NCBI GenBank assembly: GCA_029556005.1
Contig: JAKQGT010000147.1
Coordinates: 1 to 5,919 of the forward strand
DNA from: Chlamydiota bacterium
Lineage (GTDB): Bacteria; Chlamydiota; Chlamydiia; Chlamydiales; Simkaniaceae
Reading direction: 5' to 3'
DNA length: 5,919 nucleotides
Shown here: piece by piece, positions 1 to 5,450 of the stretch
Layout of the letters: each line of letters starts with the position of its first letter
Position numbering within the stretch: position 1 is the first letter of the stretch
Translations under genes and position numbers: made by a program
Notes under the pieces: generated by a model
What the model was told of the DNA's origin: nothing
The model's input: only the letters and a program-made list of their open reading frames with translations
The model's database searches: none

Positions 1-489
1 TTCTAGATAGCTGGGATCCTCTTCGATCTCTTGATAGAGGGCAGCCAGGGTTTCTTGGGCTCGAGGAAGGTTGCACTCTAGCTCCAGCTCTAATAAGAGA
101 GCCAAATCCCAAGGGTCTTCAATATACTTTTTGGCTCCATCTATCAGGGGAAGAGCCTGTTCTATCCCCAATTGTTCGTAAACAGCACGAGCAAATTCCA
201 AGTGGAGAGAGTAGTCACCGTGTTTTTGCACAAGCTTCGATAAAGTCTCTAAATCTCCTTCTTGAGTGTGCGCAAAAAGGGCGATGCGACACGATGTTTG
301 GTCATAACCATCAGAAATAAGGGGCAGGAGTTTTTTTGCTAAATCGGGGCGCACCGGTATCAATAACTGGCAGATCGAATAAAAGGTATATTCTCTATCC
401 TCTGGATCACTCAAGCTTAAAGATTGTAAATAGGTGATGACCCTTTCTAGGTTTTCCTCTAGCTTGACATGAAGCTCCGGCTTCAAGTT
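1..489 (-). pseudogene. 3' part of broken TPR-like helical repeat gene (runs off left edge)
   Basis: The minus strand is open from about 489 to the window edge with no stop, giving roughly 163 residues that begin NLKPELHVKLEENLERV and end at DPSYLE. The composition is helical, with recurring Leu/Ala/Glu blocks such as ARAVYEQLGIEQALPLI and LELELECNLPRAQETLAAL, which look like TPR or SEL1-type helix pairs. There is no good start: the only early option is TTG at 484-486 with no ribosome site, and an in-frame TGA lies just upstream. The piece directly continues the preceding minus-strand fragment (483-1124) if one base is added near 489, so I read it as the downstream part of the same gene after a frameshift. 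The C-terminus is outside the window. No family beyond TPR-like is recognised. Confidence 0.6.
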
Positions 490-1124
490 AAAATTTCAAA
501 AACATCTTCTAATACAGCTAATTTCTGATAAGAAAATTTCGTTTGAAAGGCGTGTTGATAGAAGGCTTCAAGAAGAGTGTCTACAAGCGGTAATTGAAAC
601 TCTGCAGCTACAAAAAGCATACCATAAAGGTCCTCAGCAGAGCTCCAGTAGCGAGAGTCTTCATCTTCTAAGGCTTTTCTTAAGGGAGATGGGGGAAGGG
701 AAAATAGGGCAAAGGCCTTTTCAAGTTTTTCTTGTGCTTCCTCTCGTTTTCCATTCATCCCCAGAAAATAGGCTTGAACGGCTAGTCCCTCGACTGTTTT
801 AAAATCGGCTGCCAGAGTTGTAGATAACGTATCCTCTGCTTGAGGGAATTGACGCTCCTCCTCTAAGAGGTAGATCCAGTAAAGTTTAAAGGGTTCCTGA
901 AGAGGTAGAGGTGTTTTCAGCGTCTGAATGAGTGCTGCAGCCTCGCGATCGGGAAGGGACTCTGCGATGGTTAATTTAAGGAGAAATTGATAAGTTTCAT
1001 CTTCAACATAAGGTAAATATTTTAGGGCTAAGTGAGGATCAATAGGAGCTAGGTTCTTAACCAACTTTACTAAAAGCCACTCCTGATCCCAGGGATAGGA
1101 GACATTCTGGATGAGCTTGTATAC
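483..1124 (-). pseudogene. Middle part of broken TPR-like helical repeat gene
   Basis: This frame is open from just after the TGA at 1125-1127 down to a TGA at 483-485. Read as an isolated gene it would start at a TTG at 1064 (193 residues), but that TTG has no ribosome site, and 20 more sensible codons (VYKLIQNVSYPWDQEWLLVK) precede it in the same frame. The protein is acidic and helical. The stretch FPQAEDTLSTTLAADF followed by VEGLAVQAYFLGMNGKREEAQEKLEKAFALF has the alternating helix pattern and the Gly/Ala spacing of a TPR repeat. No signal peptide, membrane segment or catalytic motif is visible. It lies in the same frame as the 5' fragment (1125-1364), so the two were most likely one reading frame before the palindrome at 1120-1154 appeared. 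The function is unknown; TPR-like proteins usually mediate protein-protein contacts. Confidence 0.6.
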
Positions 1125-1154
1125 TCAACCAACTTTTGAAGTTGTTTGAGTATA
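1120..1154. repeat. 35-bp near-perfect palindrome interrupting a coding frame
   Basis: The arms at 1120-1135 and 1139-1154 are 16 bases each, complementary at 15 of 16 positions, with a three-base loop. The outer ends are TATA on both sides. Collapsing the copy to a single TA removes 33 bases, keeps the minus-strand frame and removes the in-frame TGA, so the flanks would read CQNIYKLIQNV. Neither strand shows a T-run after the stem, so it does not look like an intrinsic terminator. It could be a small inserted palindromic element using a TA target, or the product of a local template-switch event. Confidence 0.75.
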
Positions 1155-1364
1155 AATATTCTGACATTTTTCGTGGAGGATGAGAGTATTTTGGAGCTGA
1201 AAAATAACGCTTTGTAGGGCTTGTTCCTCTCTCATGCGTATAAAGCCCGAATGAGGGCCTGGATCTACATAGGATGTGACTGCTTGCTCATATTCAGGTA
1301 GGGCTTCACAGGTGTCCATTGTAAAGGGAAGAGATTCTCCACCAACAGCATCAATACTTATCAT
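1125..1364 (-). pseudogene. 5' fragment of broken TPR-like gene, 79 residues, with a real start site
   Basis: It begins with ATG at 1362-1364, four bases after a strong GGAGG Shine-Dalgarno sequence, and reads MISIDAVGGESLPFTMDTCE to a TGA at 1125-1127. It has no signal peptide or membrane segment. A helical stretch occupies about residues 43-70 (MREEQALQSVIFQLQNTLIL). The TGA lies inside the right arm of a palindrome, and the frame beyond it stays open in phase for another 640 bases. As a stand-alone gene it would be a 79-residue protein of unknown function. I favour the reading that it is the N-terminus of the larger TPR-like protein. The fbaB stop lies about 50 bases upstream, so the two may share a transcript. 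Confidence 0.55.
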
Positions 1365-1390
1365 ATTTCCTCCAAAAAAAGGAGGAATAT
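1363..1390 (-). promoter_or_regulatory. Hairpin that buries the ribosome site and start codon of the gene starting at 1364
   Basis: In the minus-strand transcript AUAUUCCUCC (1390-1381) can pair with GGAGGAAAUAU (1373-1363), leaving one bulged A and a seven-U loop. The GGAGG is the Shine-Dalgarno sequence and the last AU of the paired arm is the first two bases of the ATG at 1364. The whole initiation region is therefore folded away. It lies about 25 bases after the fbaB stop, and no T-run follows it, so a translational role is more likely than termination. That it regulates is inference. Confidence 0.5.
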
Positions 1391-1414
1391 TCTAAGTGAA
1401 TGATGGGATTATGT

Positions 1415-2470
1415 TCAAGCTATAGAAACTTCTTTACAAAGGTAAACATCTTGAATCGCATGCAGGAGTTCTACCCCCTCTTTCATCGGCTTTTGAAAAG
1501 CTTTGCGTCCTGAGATGAGTCCCATTCCCCCCGCACGTTTATTGACGACGGCTGTTTCCACTGCATCTGCTAAGTCATTTTTTCCAGAGGCCCCACCTGA
1601 ATTGATCAGTCCCATCCTTCCCATGTAGTTATTAGCCACTTGGTAACGGGTGAGGTCGATGGGGTTGTCGGAGCAAAGCTGCGTATACATTTTTTCTGTT
1701 TGCTTGCCGAAGTTGAGCGCTTTAAATCCCCCATTACATGTCGGGGCTTTTTGTTTGATGATATCCGCCTCTATCGTGACACCGAGGTGATTGGCTTGCC
1801 CTGTAAGGTCAGCGGCAGTGTGAAAATCCGTCTCTTTTGTCTTAAATTCCGCATTGCGCAAGTAACACCACAGAATGGTTACCATTCCCATTTCATGGGC
1901 CACTTCAAAAGCGTGAGAAACTTCCATAATTTGACGGTTGCTCTCTGGGGATCCAAAGTAGATGGTTGCCCCTACAGCGCGACATCCCATGTCGTAAGCT
2001 TGTTTAATCGATCCAAATAAAATTTGATCGTAGGTGTTGGGGTAAGAGAGGAGTTGATTATGGTTAATTTTGAGAATGAGGGGAATCTTATGGGCATATT
2101 TACGGGCAATAGATCCTAAAACTCCTAGAGTTGTTGCCACAGCATTACAGCCCCCCTCAATCGCAAGCTTGATGATATTTTCAGGATCAAAGTAGATCGG
2201 GTTGGGGGCAAAAGAGGCTCCAGCGCTATGCTCAATCCCTTGGTCTACAGGGAGAATCGAGAGGTATCCTGTCTGCGCTAAACGACCCGTTGATAGAATT
2301 TCTTGTAGATTTTGGAGGACACGGATGTGACGATCTGTTCCCGAGAAAATGCGATCAATCCAATCGGGACCGGGAAGGTGCAGAAGATCTTGTGAAATCG
2401 TCTTGCATTTGTGGTCGAGAAGCTCTTTAGCTTTATCCCCTAAAAGAGACTGAATTTTTGAGTAATTCAT
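1415..2470 (-). CDS. fbaB: Fructose-1,6-bisphosphate aldolase, class I (DhnA/FbaB type)
   Basis: This enzyme cleaves fructose-1,6-bisphosphate reversibly to glyceraldehyde-3-phosphate and dihydroxyacetone phosphate through a lysine Schiff base. It acts in the cytoplasm in glycolysis and gluconeogenesis. The 351-residue product matches the length of E. coli FbaB (350), and I recognise long family blocks: [13 protein letters not shown] (about residues 69-81), [42 protein letters not shown], and the ADIIKQK motif, whose first lysine (about residue 239) is the expected Schiff-base residue. The phosphate-binding loops INSGGASG and GLISGRKAF are intact near the C-terminus. An upstream in-frame ATG at 2509 would add 13 residues. 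I chose 2470 because AGAGGA lies seven bases before it, the family alignment starts there, and the likely -10 box overlaps 2509. It appears to be a complete working gene with its own promoter. Confidence 0.95.
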   Translation of the reverse strand: MNYSKIQSLLGDKAKELLDHKCKTISQDLLHLPGPDWIDRIFSGTDRHIRVLQNLQEILSTGRLAQTGYLSILPVDQGIEHSAGASFAPNPIYFDPENIIKLAIEGGCNAVATTLGVLGSIARKYAHKIPLILKINHNQLLSYPNTYDQILFGSIKQAYDMGCRAVGATIYFGSPESNRQIMEVSHAFEVAHEMGMVTILWCYLRNAEFKTKETDFHTAADLTGQANHLGVTIEADIIKQKAPTCNGGFKALNFGKQTEKMYTQLCSDNPIDLTRYQVANNYMGRMGLINSGGASGKNDLADAVETAVVNKRAGGMGLISGRKAFQKPMKEGVELLHAIQDVYLCKEVSIA

Positions 2471-2477
2471 GCGTTTA

Positions 2478-2483
2478 TCCTCT
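2478..2483 (-). promoter_or_regulatory. Shine-Dalgarno site that fixes the fbaB start
   Basis: The minus strand reads AGAGGA here, seven bases before the ATG at 2470. The alternative upstream ATGs at 2509 and 2500 have only AT-rich sequence before them and no purine-rich site. This decides the start in favour of 2470. Confidence 0.75.
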
Positions 2484-2501
2484 ACTTGTTTCAAGTCCAT
2501 C

Positions 2502-2530
2502 ATTATCATTAATTTTTAATAATTTTGCAA
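2502..2530 (-). promoter_or_regulatory. Likely sigma-70 type promoter for fbaB
   Basis: On the minus strand a -35 box TTGCAA (2530-2525; four of six to consensus) is followed after exactly 17 bases by a -10 box GATAAT (2507-2502; five of six). The predicted transcription start is near 2494, giving a short leader of about 24 bases that contains the ribosome site. The promoter sits in the 94-base gap after the lipoprotein stop, so fbaB need not depend on readthrough from upstream. Confidence 0.55.
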
Positions 2531-2564
2531 TGAGAACCCTCAGGGCTAACGCATTATTTAAATC

Positions 2565-3353
2565 TTATCCCTCCTGTGAGCATGTACCAATGGATTTAGG
2601 GACAAAAGTGATTACGTGTGTTTCTTCGCCAAAGGGAACTGTCACGACAAACTTTTTGGTATAGGTATTATCAACTTTCACAATAATATTTCCCTCTACA
2701 TGGCTTTTAGGGAATAGCGTATTTGTTTTAATTAGACTTTGCTCAAGAGTTTTATAAGCGTTGGATTGTCTCTTACTAAGTCTATCTAGATTTCTTTGAT
2801 TTCTATTATTAGCCTCTACAGTGGCTCGATGATCATAAGAGTTAGTTGTAGACATTGTTGTACCGGAAGCCATGTAGCTATTTCCCGTTGAGCCATAAAT
2901 GTTACCAGATGTAGTACTATAGGTTGTTGAAGTAGACTGCCCTGCATTGTAGGCATTCAAGGCGCCGGATAAGGCTCTAAGGATAGTTGTCCACATTTGA
3001 CTTCTTCGTAGTTTCCTTAGATACTCATCTGCAGAATAAGTCTTAAATGTTTTGGTTATACCAGACTGATTATATCCCATAACAGAAATCTTATCTGGGT
3101 AGATGGTCATGGTTTTTGAGTCACTATTATTTAAATATAAAACATGCAAAACTAATTCACTTGAAGACTCTTTAGTTCCTGATATAAAAAATCTTGTTTC
3201 ACATTCATCAGATACAGCAACCTCTCTTCCATGATTAAAAATAACTTGTGTCTCATTTCCGTTACTAACAGGACTTAAATGATATTTTTGGGTACATCCT
3301 GTCATTAGAAATAAGACCCCCAAAAAAATAATTAATAAACGCAATCTTTTCAT
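2565..3353 (-). CDS. Putative lipoprotein with Ser/Thr/Gly/Asn/Tyr-rich central linker, unknown function
   Basis: The 262-residue product starts with a classic export signal: MKRLR, then a hydrophobic core at residues 5-18, then MTGC with the predicted lipidated cysteine at 20. The box has Met at -3 rather than Leu, so it is slightly atypical. Residues 22-107 look beta-rich and soluble. A helical basic stretch follows (ADEYLRKLRRSQMWTTILRALSG, about 108-130), then a low-complexity linker rich in Ser, Thr, Gly, Asn and Tyr (about 134-173), a charged helix with Asn/Arg/Lys (about 177-210), and a second beta-like part ending in VVTVPFGEETHVITFVPKS. Two more cysteines are at 51 and 258. I do not recognise a named family. 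It is probably anchored in a membrane facing the periplasm or outside. The start ATG has only a weak ribosome site, but a good promoter lies just upstream. The gene is more AT-rich than its neighbours, which may mean a different origin. Confidence 0.8.
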   Translation of the reverse strand: MKRLRLLIIFLGVLFLMTGCTQKYHLSPVSNGNETQVIFNHGREVAVSDECETRFFISGTKESSSELVLHVLYLNNSDSKTMTIYPDKISVMGYNQSGITKTFKTYSADEYLRKLRRSQMWTTILRALSGALNAYNAGQSTSTTYSTTSGNIYGSTGNSYMASGTTMSTTNSYDHRATVEANNRNQRNLDRLSKRQSNAYKTLEQSLIKTNTLFPKSHVEGNIIVKVDNTYTKKFVVTVPFGEETHVITFVPKSIGTCSQEG

Positions 3354-3386
3354 AATTTATCTTGCACTTAGGATTTTTTTTAAATG

Positions 3387-3415
3387 ATTTTAAAGAAGCT
3401 AAGAATTTCTGTCAC
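3387..3415 (-). promoter_or_regulatory. Likely sigma-70 type promoter for the lipoprotein gene
   Basis: The minus strand shows GTGACA (3415-3410; five of six to the -35 consensus), a 17-base spacer and TAAAAT (3392-3387; five of six to the -10 consensus). The expected transcript start is near 3380, about 27 bases before the ATG at 3353. This is the best-matching promoter in the window. Confidence 0.6.
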
Positions 3416-3461
3416 GCAAGACTAAAAGAAATGTGGAATCTCCTTTTAACTCTGAGAACCA

Positions 3462-3512
3462 TTAGTGCCTGACCGCAAAATTCCATGAAGGACTTTTGCG
3501 GTCAGGCACTAA
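3462..3512. repeat. Perfect 19-bp inverted repeat with 13-base loop in divergent intergenic region
   Basis: Arms 3462-3480 and 3494-3512 are perfectly complementary over 19 bases, with the core GTGCCTGACCGCAAAA. The loop is 3481-3493. The stem is GC-rich compared with the surrounding AT-rich gap. No T-run follows on either strand, so it is not a standard intrinsic terminator. It lies between the lipoprotein promoter and oppB, so a transcript starting upstream of it would carry the hairpin in the oppB leader. The GTGCCTGAC-type stem recalls REP/MITE-like palindromes associated with Y1 (RAYT) transposases, but this link is from memory and not shown here. Confidence 0.85.
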
Positions 3513-3514
3513 CC

Positions 3515-3543
3515 TTTACAAAAAGACGGTATCAGCTTAGATT
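3515..3543 (+). promoter_or_regulatory. Weak candidate promoter for oppBCD
   Basis: TTTACA (3515-3520; five of six to the -35 consensus) is followed after 17 bases by TAGATT (3538-3543; four of six). This would give a leader of about 55 bases that starts after the inverted repeat at 3462-3512. A second option is TATAGA at 3594-3599, which would give an almost leaderless oppB transcript but has a poor -35. Neither is convincing, and the true promoter may differ. Confidence 0.25.
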
Positions 3544-3569
3544 TATACGCAAATAACTTCAAAAGTTGG
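3541..3569 (+). repeat. Second copy of the palindrome core found at 1129-1157 (opposite strand)
   Basis: These 29 bases match the minus strand of 1157-1129 at 27 of 29 positions, differing only at the two variable positions in ATTTATAC(G/T)CAAA(T/C)AAC. The shared core is AACTTCAAAAGTTGG. Here the right arm diverges after the core, so the copy is a degenerate or partial palindrome. It lies 38 bases before the oppB start, within the probable leader or promoter region. Confidence 0.55.
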
Positions 3570-3606
3570 GTTTTCGGATGCGCCAAAGCACCGTATAGAC
3601 TTTGAT

Positions 3607-4548
3607 ATGAAATTTAAATATTTGATTCGAAAATTATTGCTGCTGATCGCCTCTCTCTACCTTGTGGCCTCTGTCACCTTTTTTCTCATGCAAGCGGCTC
3701 CTGGGGATCCTTTTATGCAAGAGCAAGCGATCCCAGAAGAGATCATGAAAAGTATGTATGCCCACTATGGTTTGGATCAACCTTGGTATGTGCAGTATGG
3801 ACGTTACCTCAAGGGGCTTGTAACGTGGAACCTTGGCCCTTCGTTTAAATACGAGGGGCGTACAGTCAACGATATCATTCGAGAGGGCTTTCCTGTCTCC
3901 TTGGTTTTAGGGTTAGAAGCCATTTTTATTGCCTTGTTTGTCGGCATCATTTTAGGGTCCATTGCTGCAGTAAAACGTTCTAAATGGCAGGACCATTTGT
4001 GTATGATTTTTGCTGTCATCGGCATTTCTGTACCAAATTTCATTATGGCGACATTTCTTCAGTTTTTTTTGGCCATGAAACTCGATCTATTCCCTGTAGC
4101 TAGATGGGGATCTTTTGCCCATTCTATTTTACCAGCTCTGGCCTTAGCAGCCCTTCCCACAGCATTCATTGCACGTTTAACCCGAGCAAATATGGTTGAA
4201 GTGCTTGAACAAGATTATGTCCAAACCGCACGATCTAAAGGACTTTCTACAACTCAAGTTGTTTTGAAACATGTATTAAAAAATAGCCTCTTACCTGTCA
4301 TTACCTATTTAGCACCTTTGGCAAGTGCTGTTTTGACGGGAAGCTTCATTGTGGAAAAAATCTTTGGTATTCCCGGTCTTGGGGGATGGTTTGTAACGAG
4401 CATTACGAATCGTGACTATACCGTGATCATGGGAGTCACGGTTTTTTATAGTGCCATCCTCATGTTTTCGGTTCTTTTGGTTGATATTGTGTATTCTTTA
4501 GTTGACCCGAGAATCCAGGTTGTCGGAAAGAAAAAGGTTAGGCTATGA
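3607..4548 (+). CDS. oppB: Oligopeptide ABC transporter permease OppB
   Basis: This is one of two inner-membrane subunits of a peptide importer of the Opp/Dpp family; it forms half of the channel together with OppC. The 313-residue length is usual for the family. An N-terminal membrane segment (about 8-30) is followed by the typical APGDPF and YGLDQPWYVQYGRYLKGLV blocks of the periplasmic loop. Five further hydrophobic segments lie at about 97-120, 131-156, 172-190, 228-250 and 275-296. The cytoplasmic EAA loop (about 201-230: DYVQTARSKGL through NSLLP) contacts the ATPases. The FGIPGLGG block and the C-terminal VDPRIQ are also characteristic. The ATG has no clear Shine-Dalgarno sequence; it was chosen because MKFKYLIRKLLLL matches the usual N-terminus. 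The stop overlaps the oppC start by four bases. OppB and DppB cannot be firmly told apart by sequence, so the substrate could be di- or oligopeptides. Confidence 0.93.
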   Translation: MKFKYLIRKLLLLIASLYLVASVTFFLMQAAPGDPFMQEQAIPEEIMKSMYAHYGLDQPWYVQYGRYLKGLVTWNLGPSFKYEGRTVNDIIREGFPVSLVLGLEAIFIALFVGIILGSIAAVKRSKWQDHLCMIFAVIGISVPNFIMATFLQFFLAMKLDLFPVARWGSFAHSILPALALAALPTAFIARLTRANMVEVLEQDYVQTARSKGLSTTQVVLKHVLKNSLLPVITYLAPLASAVLTGSFIVEKIFGIPGLGGWFVTSITNRDYTVIMGVTVFYSAILMFSVLLVDIVYSLVDPRIQVVGKKKVRL

Positions 4549-5450
4549 AGGAAGCAGACATTTTAATCGCTACCCCCTCTCTCGCAGTCGATGCAATCCC
4601 TGAAAAAGGGATCTCCTACTGGAGGGATGCCTGGATCCGTCTTTGTCAAAACCGCCCTGCTATTTTTGGTCTGATTATCTTAGCTGTTTTTCTCGTTGCA
4701 GCAGCAGTGGTCCCTTTTATTAGCCCCCATACCTATTATGAAACCCATCTCCACCTAAAAAACACTCCCCCTTGCAAAGATTTTTGGTTTGGAACCGATG
4801 AGCTGGGAAGGGATCTTTTTACCCGCATTTGGTGGGGAGCGCGGATCTCCCTTTTTGTGGGGATTACGGCAGCTATTATTGATATGGCTATTGGTGTGTT
4901 TTATGGAGCCTTTGCAGGAATGATTGGAGGGAAAACAGAAGAGTTCATGATGCGTATCACCGATATTCTCTATTCCCTTCCCCACCTTTTGATCGTGATC
5001 CTACTGATGGTCATTATGAAACCAGGAGTCTTTACCATTTTGATTGCCCTGACCATTACAGGATGGATCAATATGGCACGCATTGTGCGCGGACAGATTT
5101 TGCAAATCAAGCAAAATGACTTTGTTCTAGCAGCTTATATGCTGGGAGCCAGTCGCATACGGATTTTGCTTCGTCATCTCATCCCCAACTGTATCGGCTC
5201 CATTATCACGACGATGACCCTGACCATTCCTGCGGCCATTTTTACCGAAGCCTTCCTCAGCTTTTTAGGGCTGGGTGTGCAAGCTCCAATTGCCAGCTGG
5301 GGAACAATGGCCAGTGATGGCCTTTCCGCTTTGCGTTATTATCCTTGGCGCCTTTTTTTCCCGGCTGCTTTTATTAGCGTGACGATGCTCGCTCTCAACA
5401 TCCTGGGCGATGGCATTCGCGACGCATTTGACCCTAGGCTCCGGACATGA
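4545..5450 (+). CDS. oppC: Oligopeptide ABC transporter permease OppC
   Basis: This is the second inner-membrane channel subunit of the peptide importer, pairing with OppB. The 301-residue product has a long cytoplasmic N-terminus with YWRDAWIRLCQNRPAIFGL before the first membrane segment (about 39-60), the typical N-terminal region of the OppC family. The family block FGTDELGRDLFTRIWWGARISL lies at about 82-102. More hydrophobic segments follow, with the EAA loop at about 191-216 (NDFVLAAYMLGAS through RHLIPNC) for contact with the ATP-binding subunits. The block EAFLSFLGLGVQAP and the C-terminal ending LNILGDGIRDAFDPRLR are hallmarks. It starts inside the oppB stop (ATGA) and ends in another ATGA with oppD, which points to translational coupling and equal subunit production. 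No lesion is visible. Confidence 0.93.
   Translation: MKEADILIATPSLAVDAIPEKGISYWRDAWIRLCQNRPAIFGLIILAVFLVAAAVVPFISPHTYYETHLHLKNTPPCKDFWFGTDELGRDLFTRIWWGARISLFVGITAAIIDMAIGVFYGAFAGMIGGKTEEFMMRITDILYSLPHLLIVILLMVIMKPGVFTILIALTITGWINMARIVRGQILQIKQNDFVLAAYMLGASRIRILLRHLIPNCIGSIITTMTLTIPAAIFTEAFLSFLGLGVQAPIASWGTMASDGLSALRYYPWRLFFPAAFISVTMLALNILGDGIRDAFDPRLRT

Noticed and set aside
1120..1154. Palindrome as an intrinsic terminator
   Set aside because: The stem is AT-rich, interrupts an open frame, and has no T-run after it on either strand.
1910..1922. ACTTCAAAAG match to the repeat core inside fbaB
   Set aside because: Only ten bases match and there is no palindrome; it lies in conserved coding sequence and is explained by chance.
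1640..2020. 126-codon open frame on the plus strand
   Set aside because: It is fully antisense to the highly conserved fbaB coding sequence, and its translation shows no domain-like pattern. It is a shadow frame.
2533..2548. CCCT/AGGG mini-palindrome between the lipoprotein gene and fbaB as a terminator
   Set aside because: The arms are only four bases with a one-base gap, so no stable loop can form, and no T-run follows.
2458..2664. 68-codon open frame on the plus strand
   Set aside because: It spans the fbaB start, its promoter and the end of the lipoprotein gene in antisense, and has no convincing ribosome site or family features.
3804..4043. 79-codon open frame on the minus strand inside oppB
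   Set aside because: It is antisense to a clear oppB frame with conserved motifs; no independent evidence supports it.
4755..4985. 76-codon open frame on the minus strand inside oppC
   Set aside because: It is a shadow of the conserved oppC frame.
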